Shown: positions 16,846-24,865 of the stretch, in pieces | Numbering within the stretch: the stretch's first letter is position 1 | How the letters are laid out: each line of letters opens with the position of its first letter | Source: Cohnella terricola | GTDB taxonomy: Bacteria > Bacillota > Bacilli > Paenibacillales > Paenibacillaceae | DNA length: 64,000 nucleotides | NCBI RefSeq assembly: GCF_007786475.1 | Contig: NZ_VNJJ01000022.1 | Coordinates: 1 to 64,000, forward strand | Direction: 5' to 3' | The notes under the pieces: model-generated | The model's database searches: none | What the model saw: the letters and a program-made list of their open reading frames with translations, nothing else | What the model was told of the DNA's origin: nothing | Program-made: the position numbers and the translations under genes

Positions 16846-18420
16846 TTAATGTCTCCTTTTGTACTCGACCGGCGTCATGCCGAAAGTCTCTCGGAACTGT
16901 TTGCTGAAATACGGCATATAGCGGTAACCGACTTGCTCGGCTACTTCATATATTTTGAGTTTGGTATCCCGCAACAGTTGAGCGGCTGTTTCCATCCGCA
17001 GCGAGATAACGTATTCGGCAAAGCCTTTTCCCGTTTCTTTTTTGAGCAGATGACCCAGGTAGTTCGGAGAGAAATTGAAATGCTCCGCTACTTCACGCAT
17101 TGTAATCGATTCGCAGATTCGTTTCTGGATAAAAGCGACGACTTCGTGAATAAGCTTCCAGTTCTTGTTCTGCTTTTTACGGTAAAGCGTTTCCGATATT
17201 TCATAGGTTCGAAGCAGAAACCATGAACGGATATCGTCCACCGTCTCGAATTGCTGAATGATATCCAGGTTCTTGAACTCCATACCCGTAAGTTTGAATA
17301 AGTCTTCGTTCTGCTTCCGCAAATTTTCTTCCAATTTCAAAATAATATACATCGCGAAATTATGAACCGTCCACTTCGACTTGAGATTGACGCCTAGCCG
17401 GAACAACCCGTCGATCTCATCGTGAATTCTAACCAGCTCATAACCTGCCATCGCTTCGAACAAAATGTCCAATTGAACATTGAGATTTTCTGTTTGCTCC
17501 GTTTCTGCGAAACGTACGTCCCGAAAGTCGATCACTTTCCCTTTGCCTTGGAACATCTTGCAGTCCAGCGCTTGCAGAGCTTGGGCATACGATTCTTGGA
17601 CGTTCTCTGCTTCTTCTGCCGAGTCTCCCAAGCCGATCGTAATGCTGAATGGATATCGTTCTTTGGTGTAAGATATCAACTCTTCCAATAAGTTCGACGG
17701 GACAGCTTGGCTCAGAATGAGTGCCCAGCGGTGCTTGGCAATTCTCATTATGAAAGGAATATTCCGCTCTTCGGTATAATGGACGATATCAACAGAATAT
17801 TCGCTTAGCAGCGAGGACTTATCTTTATCTGTACCGGGGCTGAATTTCCACGACAAATCGTCAGTCTCTAGTACGGCGACTTGGGCAGGCCATTTAATTT
17901 CTGCAAGACCGTATTGATCGCTAAGCACTTCAAGTGTGCCATTCGTATACGATCCTTCCAGCAATTGTAGCAGCAGTTCGTTTTTGACCATCGGAACCAT
18001 TTGCCGGTAGGCAGCTTCCTTGTCTCGCCGCGTCCGTTTCTGATCCAATTCCTTCGTAATCTTCCGCAAGGAATCGATCAGCTCGCGATCATCCATCGGT
18101 TTCAAGATATAGCTGGCGGCATTCATAGAGATCGCCTGTTTGGCATATTGAAAGTCTTGGTAACCGCTTACAAAAATAACCTCAAGCTCCGCCCAGCGAT
18201 CCCTAGCCTTGCCGGCAAGTTCAAGTCCGGTCATATTCGGCATTTGGACGTCAGTCACCAGAATATCTACTTTCTCCCTCTCCATGACGTCTAACGCGGC
18301 AAAGCCGCTGTTCACGGCGCCCACGACTTCGAGCCCCAGATCCTGCCAGGGCACAAACCGGCGCATGCCTTCGAGATCCAGTCTCTCGTCATCGGCAATC
18401 AATACCTTGTAGATATTCAT
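16846..18420 (-). CDS. response regulator with AraC-type DNA-binding domain, YesN family
   Basis: A 524-residue regulator. The receiver domain (about 1-120; VLIADDERLDLEG, phospho-acceptor Asp in ILVTDVQMPNMTGLEL, Lys in YILKPM) is followed by a long middle region and a C-terminal AraC/XylS pair of helix-turn-helices (REVAEHFNFSPNYLGHLLKK; EVAEQVGYRYMPYFSKQFRE). The ATG at 18420 is used because it starts the receiver domain and follows GGGGGTG; 37 upstream codons have no support. Expected to activate the adjacent ABC operon in response to the kinase. Confidence 0.93.
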   Translation of the reverse strand: MNIYKVLIADDERLDLEGMRRFVPWQDLGLEVVGAVNSGFAALDVMEREKVDILVTDVQMPNMTGLELAGKARDRWAELEVIFVSGYQDFQYAKQAISMNAASYILKPMDDRELIDSLRKITKELDQKRTRRDKEAAYRQMVPMVKNELLLQLLEGSYTNGTLEVLSDQYGLAEIKWPAQVAVLETDDLSWKFSPGTDKDKSSLLSEYSVDIVHYTEERNIPFIMRIAKHRWALILSQAVPSNLLEELISYTKERYPFSITIGLGDSAEEAENVQESYAQALQALDCKMFQGKGKVIDFRDVRFAETEQTENLNVQLDILFEAMAGYELVRIHDEIDGLFRLGVNLKSKWTVHNFAMYIILKLEENLRKQNEDLFKLTGMEFKNLDIIQQFETVDDIRSWFLLRTYEISETLYRKKQNKNWKLIHEVVAFIQKRICESITMREVAEHFNFSPNYLGHLLKKETGKGFAEYVISLRMETAAQLLRDTKLKIYEVAEQVGYRYMPYFSKQFRETFGMTPVEYKRRH

Positions 18421-18443
18421 CACCCCCGATAATAGAGTAGAGC

Positions 18444-18471
18444 AAAAGGTATACGTTAAGTATACCCTTTG
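18444..18471 (-). terminator. weak hairpin between lipoprotein gene and regulator gene
   Basis: GGTATAC (18448-18454) pairs with GTATACC (18460-18466), flanked by AAA/TTT. Read on the minus strand it sits after the solute-binding protein gene and before the regulator start, and is followed by TTTTGC. It could be a partial terminator that lowers regulator and kinase expression relative to the transporter, or an mRNA-stabilising stem. Confidence 0.45.
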
Positions 18472-18494
18472 CTCCCTTAATGGAAAATAAGGAT

Positions 18495-20171
18495 TTAGTT
18501 GCCTTTCATTTTCTTCACGTTTTCCTGCCATTTGGTGGTCATGAAGGTTTGCAGCTTCTCATAACCCATTGCCTGTGCGTCAGATTCCGCCTTATCCAGA
18601 ATGGACAGGACTTCCGCATCGCTCTTCGCCATCAACGCTTTCGCGCGTACTTGTTTGAACATATCATCTAGTTGCGTCCAGATAATACCTTCCTCGCTGT
18701 CCGGAGCCGGCAGCAGGTTAACGTATTCCGTCGCGTTTGCCTGCGTTTTCCACGTAATCTCCGCTTGCCATTTCGTTGCCCAGTTTTTGCTCTCTTCCGG
18801 CAACGACGCTTCAAACGCCGCTTTAGACTTATCGATGTAAACGGTGTTTCCGTTCCATTGGAAGTTGTTCGTAATGCTCATCAACTTGTCACGGTTTTCA
18901 TGATCTGTAACATACTTTTCCGTGAACTTGGCGAATCCGTCTTCATTCGCGCCATCTTGGTAAAGTCCAGGAGGTCCCCAGAAGATGGTCCGTTGGCCTT
19001 CAGGCCCAGTGAACCAATCAAGAAATGCGAAAACAGCTTCCGGATCTTTGGCGGACTTCGTGATGACACTTACGTTCCAACCGAGCTGGCCATAAGTGCC
19101 CGGCCAAATTTTGTTTTTGTCCAAGCCTGGTTTGTGAATCGGCCATACCATAATATAACCGGCTGACGGATCTTTTGCTTTCAGCGTCACGGTTCCGATA
19201 TCACCGAATTCAGTCGGGCTAGAGTCTGCGAATACGGCAACTTGGCCATTCAACACTTTCTCTTTGTACTGATCTCTCGTTTGGGTCAAAGCGTCCTGCG
19301 TCATCAACTTTTCGCGGTACAGCCTGCTTGCGTATTGCGTCGACTCGCGGAATACCGGATCTGTGAAGATCGAGGTCAGCTTGCCGTCTTGAGGAACGCC
19401 GCGAATCGCGACGAAAGTGGCCAGATGGTCTTCGCCAAAAGCTGAATAGAGTACGTCGAGCGCTGCTCCGTCTTTAGCAAGACCGGATTCGAACGGAACG
19501 ACCTTCGGATATTTCTCTTTTACACGCTTCAGATAGTTGTACAAATCGTCGGTCGTTTCCAATGAAGGCGAGCCCAGCTCTTCGTAAATTTTCTTGTTCA
19601 CGACATAACCTGAGTTGCCGTTCGGCTGGTTCGTATACCAGTTCGGGAACTGGTATAGCTTGCCGTCTTCGGAACGAAGCATATTGATGCCGGCATCGCC
19701 CAACCAGGTTTTCAGGTTCGGGTACTTATCCAAATAATCGTCGAACGGCACCAGTAAATCGGCTGCACGCAGCTTCTCCACGTCCGGTCCGCGATCCATC
19801 CATATCACGTCAGGGAGGTCACTGGAGACGATCATGGTGTTGAATTTCGTCTTCGCGTCGCCACCCGACTGAACCGGAATGACGTTCACCTTTTTATTTT
19901 CCTTGATCCACTGGGTAGCCAGATCATCTCCCCAATTCGGCATCGTATACCAATCGTAGTTGCCGTAGAAGGTGAATTCCAACGGTTTGGATCCCAGTTC
20001 GAAAATGTTTCCTGCAGCAGCTTTGTTGTCTGATGCACTTGCAGTGTTGACAGGTGTTCCCGATGCACCACCGTCCGAGCCCGAATTCGCATTCTTGTTA
20101 GATGAACAGCCGGCCAGTGCCGTTGCACTCACCATGACTGCTACGACCGAGGTCAAAAGCAGCTTCTTCAT
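18495..20171 (-). CDS. extracellular solute-binding lipoprotein of a carbohydrate ABC transporter (LplA-like)
   Basis: A 558-residue lipoprotein: signal peptide MKKLLLTSVVAVMVSATALAGC split by the lipobox L-A-G-C, with the lipidated Cys near residue 21, then a Ser/Asn/Gly-rich linker and a large family-1 solute-binding domain. Size and operon fit the LplA/YtcQ group that binds oligosaccharides, often from plant cell-wall polymers. ATG 20171 follows AGAGGGG at 9 nt and gives a proper signal peptide. Upstream are the two matching permeases; no ATPase is encoded here, as usual for this group (a shared MsmX-type ATPase is expected elsewhere). Confidence 0.93.
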   Translation of the reverse strand: MKKLLLTSVVAVMVSATALAGCSSNKNANSGSDGGASGTPVNTASASDNKAAAGNIFELGSKPLEFTFYGNYDWYTMPNWGDDLATQWIKENKKVNVIPVQSGGDAKTKFNTMIVSSDLPDVIWMDRGPDVEKLRAADLLVPFDDYLDKYPNLKTWLGDAGINMLRSEDGKLYQFPNWYTNQPNGNSGYVVNKKIYEELGSPSLETTDDLYNYLKRVKEKYPKVVPFESGLAKDGAALDVLYSAFGEDHLATFVAIRGVPQDGKLTSIFTDPVFRESTQYASRLYREKLMTQDALTQTRDQYKEKVLNGQVAVFADSSPTEFGDIGTVTLKAKDPSAGYIMVWPIHKPGLDKNKIWPGTYGQLGWNVSVITKSAKDPEAVFAFLDWFTGPEGQRTIFWGPPGLYQDGANEDGFAKFTEKYVTDHENRDKLMSITNNFQWNGNTVYIDKSKAAFEASLPEESKNWATKWQAEITWKTQANATEYVNLLPAPDSEEGIIWTQLDDMFKQVRAKALMAKSDAEVLSILDKAESDAQAMGYEKLQTFMTTKWQENVKKMKGN

Positions 20172-20245
20172 GCTTCCATTCCCCTCTCTTTTACGTAATT
20201 GATATATGTGTAAAGGCTCGAAAACCTCTAACACCAAGCTTTGTT

Positions 20246-21142
20246 CTACTCTTTCAGAGAGCCGACCAATACGCCTTTGACGAAATACTTCTGCACGAAT
20301 GGATACACCATAACGATTGGCAACGTAGCCACCATCATCGTGGCCATGGAGAGCGATTTCGTCGTGACGCTTCTCATTCGGCTCACCACTCCTTGTGCCG
20401 CGGAATCAAGCTGGGCCATTTGCTCGGTCATGATATTGGAATTCAGAATCTGCTTCAGCATCGTCTGAATGGGAAGCAGGTTCTGTTTGGTAATGAAAAT
20501 ACCGGGGGTAAACCAGTCATTCCAATGGTAAACGGCGGTGAACAGCGACAGAGTCGCGATAACCGGACCGGAGAGCGGCAGTACGATCCGGAAAAACGTG
20601 CCCCAGTGGCCGCAGCCGTCGATTTTGGCCGACTCGTCCAAACCTGCGGGTAGTCCCATGAAGAAGGTGCGGAAGATGATCATATTCCAGACGCTGATGG
20701 CACCGGGAATCACCATCACCCAAAAGGTGTCGCGCAAACCGAGATCTTTAATAAGCAGATAATAGGGGATCAAGCCTCCGTTGAAGTACAACGTAACGAT
20801 GCCGACCACCATATAAAATTTCCGTCCGACCAGCTCGCGTTTCGTCATGCCGTAAGCGAAAATAGCTGTACAAAGAATAGATATTACAGTCCCGACGGCC
20901 GTTCTGAGCAACGCAACCATAAAGCCGTTCAAAAGCCGTTTGTCCTGAAACACGATGCCATAATTTTCAAGCGTAAACTTTCTTGGCCAGAACGTGATGC
21001 CGCCAAGCGATGTGTCCAAGCCGTTATTAAACGAGATGACTAGCGCATTCCAGAACGGATAGAATGTCGTGAACGCCAGCAGAGTGAGCAGACAATAAAT
21101 CGTTATGGACATTACACGGTCACCGAATGTGTAGTAACGCAT
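20246..21142 (-). CDS. carbohydrate ABC transporter permease (LplC/YtcP-like)
   Basis: A 298-residue permease with six hydrophobic helices. The cytoplasmic EAA loop that contacts the ATPase reads ESAKIDGCGHWGTFFRIVLPLSGP. The N-terminus (FGDRVMSITIYCLLTLLAFTTFYPFWNALVISF) is typical of the LplC/YtcP subgroup. It is the second gene of the operon, 30 bp after the first permease, and is followed by the lipoprotein gene after 74 bp. Confidence 0.92.
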   Translation of the reverse strand: MRYYTFGDRVMSITIYCLLTLLAFTTFYPFWNALVISFNNGLDTSLGGITFWPRKFTLENYGIVFQDKRLLNGFMVALLRTAVGTVISILCTAIFAYGMTKRELVGRKFYMVVGIVTLYFNGGLIPYYLLIKDLGLRDTFWVMVIPGAISVWNMIIFRTFFMGLPAGLDESAKIDGCGHWGTFFRIVLPLSGPVIATLSLFTAVYHWNDWFTPGIFITKQNLLPIQTMLKQILNSNIMTEQMAQLDSAAQGVVSRMRSVTTKSLSMATMMVATLPIVMVYPFVQKYFVKGVLVGSLKE

Positions 21143-21172
21143 CTACAGCCCCCGCTTTCTTGTGCGCATGGA

Positions 21173-22132
21173 TTACCATAAGCTGTTTCCGCTCCTGCGG
21201 GCTAGCAGATTCGCAATGGTGAGCAGCGTGACGCTGATCACCGCTTTGAACAGGCCGACAGCCGTCGCGTAGGAGAAGCGGGAAGTCTGAATGCCCATCC
21301 GATAGACGTAGGTATCGAGTACGTCGGACACGTCTCGGAGAGCCGGGTTCGTGGCAAGCAGCAAAATGTCTTCGAATCCGGCGTTAAGCAGGTTGCCGAT
21401 GGCCAAGATCATGAAGATGATGATAACTGGCAATATCGACGGAAGCGTGATCAGAAACATTTGTTTCAACCGACTGGCGCCGTCGATCGCGGCCGCTTCG
21501 TACATATCCTGGTTGACTCCGGCAATGGCTGCCAGGTATATGATCGAGGAGAATCCGATATCCTTCCAAACGTTCGCGCTCACGAGAATGGTCCAAAAAT
21601 ATTCCGAAGTCGACAGCCAGTTGACCGGCTCGTCGATGATGTTCAGCTTATGAAGCAAAATATTGAAGCTGCCGTTATCGGTTGAGAGAATCGAGATCGT
21701 AAAGCCCGCCACGATAACCCATGACATAAAGTGCGGCAAGTAAGTAATCGTTTGGACTACCCGTTTGAACATCATTTTCCGTACTTCGTTCAGCATCAAA
21801 GCGAGCAGGATCGGGGCAGGAAAACCGATGGCCAGCTTGAGAATGCTGATCACCAGCGTATTCCGCATAACCGGCCAGAAATCGCGGGAGTGAAAGAAGA
21901 GTTGAAAGTGATCAAATCCAGTCCATGGACTCTGCCAAAAGCCCTTGAAAATATTGTAGTTTTGGAATGCCATCAACGTGCCGTACATCGGAACATAGCT
22001 GAAAATGAAAATGAAGAAAATCGCGGGAATCACCATAAGCTGGAGTTCCCATTGTCTAAAAAAATAAGTAATAGCGCCGGTTCGAGTGCGTTGTTTCGGT
22101 ACGATATTGTTGTTTGCGATAATTTTCGACAA
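21173..22132 (-). CDS. carbohydrate ABC transporter permease (LplB/YteP-like)
   Basis: A 319-residue permease with six helices and the EAA loop EAAAIDGASRLKQMFLITLPSI. It is the first gene of the importer operon. The start needs care: an in-frame ATG at 22156 has no ribosome-binding site. A TTG at 22132 is preceded by GGAGGGGG at 7 nt, so the TTG is taken as the start. A cre-like site and a -10 box lie just upstream. Confidence 0.9.
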   Translation of the reverse strand: MSKIIANNNIVPKQRTRTGAITYFFRQWELQLMVIPAIFFIFIFSYVPMYGTLMAFQNYNIFKGFWQSPWTGFDHFQLFFHSRDFWPVMRNTLVISILKLAIGFPAPILLALMLNEVRKMMFKRVVQTITYLPHFMSWVIVAGFTISILSTDNGSFNILLHKLNIIDEPVNWLSTSEYFWTILVSANVWKDIGFSSIIYLAAIAGVNQDMYEAAAIDGASRLKQMFLITLPSILPVIIIFMILAIGNLLNAGFEDILLLATNPALRDVSDVLDTYVYRMGIQTSRFSYATAVGLFKAVISVTLLTIANLLARRSGNSLW

Positions 22133-22168
22133 ACGCGATCCCCCTCCGACTGACATTCATTTAGTCAG

Positions 22169-22196
22169 ATCATAACGGATTGAAAGCGCTTTTACT
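22169..22196 (-). promoter_or_regulatory. -10 box and cre-like (CcpA) site upstream of the sugar ABC operon
   Basis: The plus-strand TGAAAGCGCTTTTA (22181-22194) is a near-palindrome matching the catabolite-responsive element pattern (TGWAANCGNTNWCA) except at the next-to-last base. On the minus strand a TATGAT -10 box (22169-22174) lies just downstream and the corresponding -35 is poor (TAGTAA). That arrangement suits a promoter needing activation (YesN type) and repressed by CcpA during growth on preferred sugars; both are inferred. Confidence 0.55.
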
Positions 22197-22271
22197 ACGG
22201 GAGCAATCAACTAAAAATGATACTTTTCACAGATTGGCATACGATATATTTTTACCGAAAAGAGGTTGCAA

Positions 22272-22302
22272 GAAAAACCGTCAGGGGAGTTCGCCCTGAC
22301 GG
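22272..22302 (-). terminator. perfect hairpin with minus-strand T run in the 22.2-22.7 kb intergenic region
   Basis: CCGTCAGGG (22278-22286) pairs with CCCTGACGG (22294-22302). On the minus strand the stem is followed by TTTTTCTT. It would stop transcription coming from the Tad operon side before it reaches the sugar ABC operon. Confidence 0.7.
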
Positions 22303-22329
22303 TCCTTTCGAGTGGGGTGCGCTCCCTAT

Positions 22330-22524
22330 AGCGATGTTTTTCATCGTACTTGCACCCCACCAACACCCCTCAAGGCAGAAGTACGATGTTTTTCACCACT
22401 AATCAACCCGGAGGCGAACAAAAAGTAGCGGCTCACTCCTCTTAGCGATGTTTTTCATCGTACTTGCACCCCACCAACACCCCTTAAGGAAGAAGTATGA
22501 TGTTTTTCACCACTACTCAACCCG
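22330..22524. repeat. two-copy intergenic repeat with CGATG-T5-CATCG hairpins (array A)
   Basis: An 81-bp unit occurs at 22330-22410 and again at 22444-22524 with only a few substitutions, separated by 33 bp. Each copy starts with the hairpin CGATGTTTTTCATCG and contains a second related GATGTTTTTCA motif 52 bp later. A GTGGGGTGC at 22312 is the inverse of GCACCCCAC inside copy 1. No coding gene is evident in 22157-22697. Function unknown; see findings for comparison with the 51-bp arrays. Confidence 0.8.
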
Positions 22525-22629
22525 ATGGCCAAGTAAACCGGCTTCGCCGTCCTTTGACGTTGGTATACGGAGCAATCAGATAGGTAATAGGGAATAGGGA
22601 CATGCAAAACTTATACTTTCTGATTGATC

Positions 22630-22675
22630 AAAAAATAACGACCGTGAGCGTCCATGACGCACACGATCGTTTTTC
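22630..22675. terminator. terminator of the Tad operon
   Basis: A 15-bp stem with two mismatches: 22638-22652 pairs with 22656-22670 around a 3-nt loop. On the minus strand it is followed by TTATTTTTT; on the plus strand by TTTTTC. It lies 23 bp after the last gene of the Tad operon. Confidence 0.75.
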
Positions 22676-22697
22676 AAATCCAGCCAGAACCAGCCCA

Positions 22698-23180
22698 CTA
22701 ATACACCAGCTCCGCGCTCCCCTTCAAGTCCCATTCAACGGGGGCGATCACGCCAAAGAGACGCGGATATTTCACATGGGCGATCAAGACGACGCCCGGC
22801 CGACGAAGTGTTACCTCATAGTCGTAAAGAGGATTGCGGTATGTATAAGGAAACGATTCATCTTCGTTGATGATTGCAAACGCCTTAACCTCCACCTGAT
22901 CTCTAAGGAAGCTGCCAGGCAGAGGGGCGAGTTGTGTATCCAACGAAAGGTTGTTCCGCAAATAGGATAACGTCGCCACCTCCGCCAACGCGGGATCAAT
23001 CGAGATAATACCCATCTCCAGCTTATCTCTATCGACCTGCTGAGCAGCCGCGTGCGCCGCGCGGTCGACCGCTCGCTTGGCCTCGTGAACTGTCTGCATC
23101 GCTACCTCTTCATCCATCTGAAGGGCATGGAGCATCCACCAGATGACGATCATTAAGACGCTGAATACAAGTTTACCCAT
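22698..23180 (-). CDS. TadG-like membrane-anchored protein, last gene of the Tad operon
   Basis: A 160-residue protein with a single N-terminal transmembrane segment (about 3-20), an alpha-helical Ala-rich stretch (KRAVDRAAHAAAQQVDRDKL) and a beta-rich extracytoplasmic C-terminal part. This is the layout of pseudopilin-like TadE/TadG proteins, where the helix continues from the membrane anchor. Sequence is divergent, so the call relies on architecture and position. Start preceded by GAGGAG. Confidence 0.6.
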   Translation of the reverse strand: MGKLVFSVLMIVIWWMLHALQMDEEVAMQTVHEAKRAVDRAAHAAAQQVDRDKLEMGIISIDPALAEVATLSYLRNNLSLDTQLAPLPGSFLRDQVEVKAFAIINEDESFPYTYRNPLYDYEVTLRRPGVVLIAHVKYPRLFGVIAPVEWDLKGSAELVY

Positions 23181-23203
23181 AACTGTGCCTACTCCTCGTC
23201 TCG

Positions 23204-23632
23204 CTAATCGGGGACATATTCGCTCATTTTCATGCCTCCCCCGGATATGCGCGCATTCGCCGATGGTGAGTTCAGTCCGATCAGCCGATCGATGTCCAGC
23301 AGGTTTTCATACGGATACGAAATTCGCAAACGCAGTCCCGTCCCTCTCGGCAATGGGGCTGCCGGATTGTTGCTTTCGGCTCCCGATGTGGAGTTGATAT
23401 CGTACTCAAGATACGCTTCGTTAAAACCGTATTGCGACAGACGAATCCGCGATTCCTGCACCATCCCGCCGTCGACATAGCCGTACCGTCCGCTTGCCCC
23501 GATTTCCAACATGTAATCCGCCTCCTGCTGCAACAACGCTTGGCGAATGACGAGCACGTGCTTATAGATAGGAGAGAACATCAGCCAGCAGAACAGCGCG
23601 GCGAACAAAACAAATACAAGAAGCTGCTTCAC
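23204..23632 (-). CDS. TadE-like pseudopilin protein
   Basis: A 142-residue protein: hydrophobic N-terminus (QLLVFVLFAALFCWLMFSPIY) followed by a helical stretch and a polar domain. It fits the TadE-like pseudopilin layout, although the Glu at +5 typical of prepilin peptidase substrates is not obvious. GTG start overlaps the stop of the upstream peptide gene (GTGA), so it depends on translational coupling. Member of the nine-gene Tad operon. Confidence 0.6.
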   Translation of the reverse strand: MKQLLVFVLFAALFCWLMFSPIYKHVLVIRQALLQQEADYMLEIGASGRYGYVDGGMVQESRIRLSQYGFNEAYLEYDINSTSGAESNNPAAPLPRGTGLRLRISYPYENLLDIDRLIGLNSPSANARISGGGMKMSEYVPD

Positions 23633-23775
23633 GGGCTGATCCGGGAAATCTGATCGGCCATTCGGTCGCCCGACGCGGTAATTCGCGCTTTCGTTCCTTC
23701 GTCGCCTTGGACTATCGATGAGTATAGCAACACGACGGTTAATACCAGCAGCATCGTCATGAGCAACTGTCTCAC
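23629..23775 (-). CDS. 48-residue single-pass membrane peptide of the Tad operon (paralogue 2)
   Basis: Short gene with GTG start at 23775, preceded by a purine-rich GGGGAAGAG. The product has a hydrophobic helix (about residues 4-21, LLMTMLLVLTVVLLYSSI) and a polar tail beginning QGDEGTKARITASGD. The tail is clearly related to that of the preceding 49-residue peptide (D-x-G-T-[KR]-A-R-I-x-x-x-G-D). It overlaps the TadE-like gene by 4 nt. No known family recognised; it lacks the classical Flp pilin motif (G/E-Y after a cleavable leader). Confidence 0.7.
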   Translation of the reverse strand: MRQLLMTMLLVLTVVLLYSSIVQGDEGTKARITASGDRMADQISRISP

Positions 23776-23794
23776 GTCTTCTCTTCCCCTTTCT

Positions 23795-23944
23795 TTACGG
23801 CTGAAGATTTCCCAGCGTCGTATTCGCCGTATCTCCATGCGACTCAATACGTGCGCGCGTTCCCGTATTGTCTTGCGCAATAATCGAATTAAACAAAAAA
23901 GCGACGACGATCAGCATCATGACGGTGATCAGAATATTTCTCAT
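23795..23944 (-). CDS. 49-residue single-pass membrane peptide of the Tad operon (paralogue 1)
   Basis: Short gene with ATG at 23944, preceded by a near-ideal ribosome-binding site (AAGGAGG, 7 nt spacing). The product has a hydrophobic helix (about 4-22, ILITVMMLIVVAFLFNSII) and a polar tail AQDNTGTRARIESHGDTA... that parallels the next gene. It sits 15 bp after tadC. The strong start signal and the paralogous neighbour make it a real gene despite its size. Function unknown; could be a minor pilin-like subunit or an assembly factor. Confidence 0.75.
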   Translation of the reverse strand: MRNILITVMMLIVVAFLFNSIIAQDNTGTRARIESHGDTANTTLGNLQP

Positions 23945-23959
23945 TCCGAAACCTCCTTC

Positions 23960-24853
23960 CTATGGATTTAAAGCATCGAACAGCTTGGCCGCCTCTTGGA
24001 CCCAGGGATAAAGAAAGATTTGAAAAGTATATAAAATAGGAAATCCCGCGAGCACGAACAGCAAATAGGAAGTCGTCTCCTTGCGGCTTTCTTTGGCCAG
24101 TTCGATCTGCGACTTATAATCTCTCACGATCTCCCTCATCAGATCGTAGATTTCGTCGCTTTCGTTCAACCGCAAGGAACGGATGCTCTCGGCAAAGCCG
24201 TAAGCTTCTTCCGTTCCAAGCCGTTCCTTGAACCGCCTCAGCGCCGCGTCGGCGTCATGGTACCACTCGTTCAGAAGAAGTGACATCTCGCCTCGAATAT
24301 GCCGCGTTAACGACAAACATTTCATCAGCTTTCCGTGAAGGTGCAGTCTGGAACCCGCGTAATACAGCAATTGGCTGATCACGGCCACGATCTCGCGCCG
24401 TATTCGATCGGTACGGTATCTGCGCAAGGAGCGGAGCCAAGATCGGTCCAGCGATACGACCGTAATCACGATCGCAAAACCGATCATGATATTCCAGCTT
24501 GGAATCCGCGGAAGAATCCCCTGATCTTGCAGCGCGTATACGATTGCACAAGCTGCCGGAAGAACGGACATCAGGCACCTTCGAACGGCCAAGTACATTT
24601 CGGCGGAATAGCGTATGCCGCACCCGGCAAGCAGCATTCTCCTTTCTTGCAAGGCGACGCTCTCCTTATCGGTGCCCCATAGTCTGAACCACCAGCGGGG
24701 AGGCTGCCGAGTTCGCCATCCCCGGAGATGGATTCGCCACCGTGTACGGGGAGCGAAAACCAGTCTTAAGATCATAAACAAAACTGCAAAGAGGAGAGCG
24801 AATTGAAAAAGCCAGCTTAACCCGATCATCAGCGTCTTCATGTACTCCGACAT
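23960..24853 (-). CDS. tadC: Tad secretion inner-membrane protein TadC
   Basis: A 297-residue type II secretion F-domain protein. It has hydrophobic segments at the N-terminus and near residues 85-125, a cytoplasmic helical F domain, and a hydrophobic pair at the C-terminus (SYLLFVLAGFPILYTFQIFLYPWV). TadB and TadC form the inner-membrane platform energised by CpaF/TadA. It follows tadB by 12 bp, with a G-rich ribosome-binding site. Confidence 0.8.
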   Translation of the reverse strand: MSEYMKTLMIGLSWLFQFALLFAVLFMILRLVFAPRTRWRIHLRGWRTRQPPRWWFRLWGTDKESVALQERRMLLAGCGIRYSAEMYLAVRRCLMSVLPAACAIVYALQDQGILPRIPSWNIMIGFAIVITVVSLDRSWLRSLRRYRTDRIRREIVAVISQLLYYAGSRLHLHGKLMKCLSLTRHIRGEMSLLLNEWYHDADAALRRFKERLGTEEAYGFAESIRSLRLNESDEIYDLMREIVRDYKSQIELAKESRKETTSYLLFVLAGFPILYTFQIFLYPWVQEAAKLFDALNP

Positions 24854-24865
24854 AAAGCCCCCCCC

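Noticed and set aside
22217-22402. 61-codon plus-strand frame in the 22.2-22.7 kb intergenic region
   Set aside because: It runs through a terminator hairpin and repeat array A, has no ribosome-binding site and no recognisable domain.
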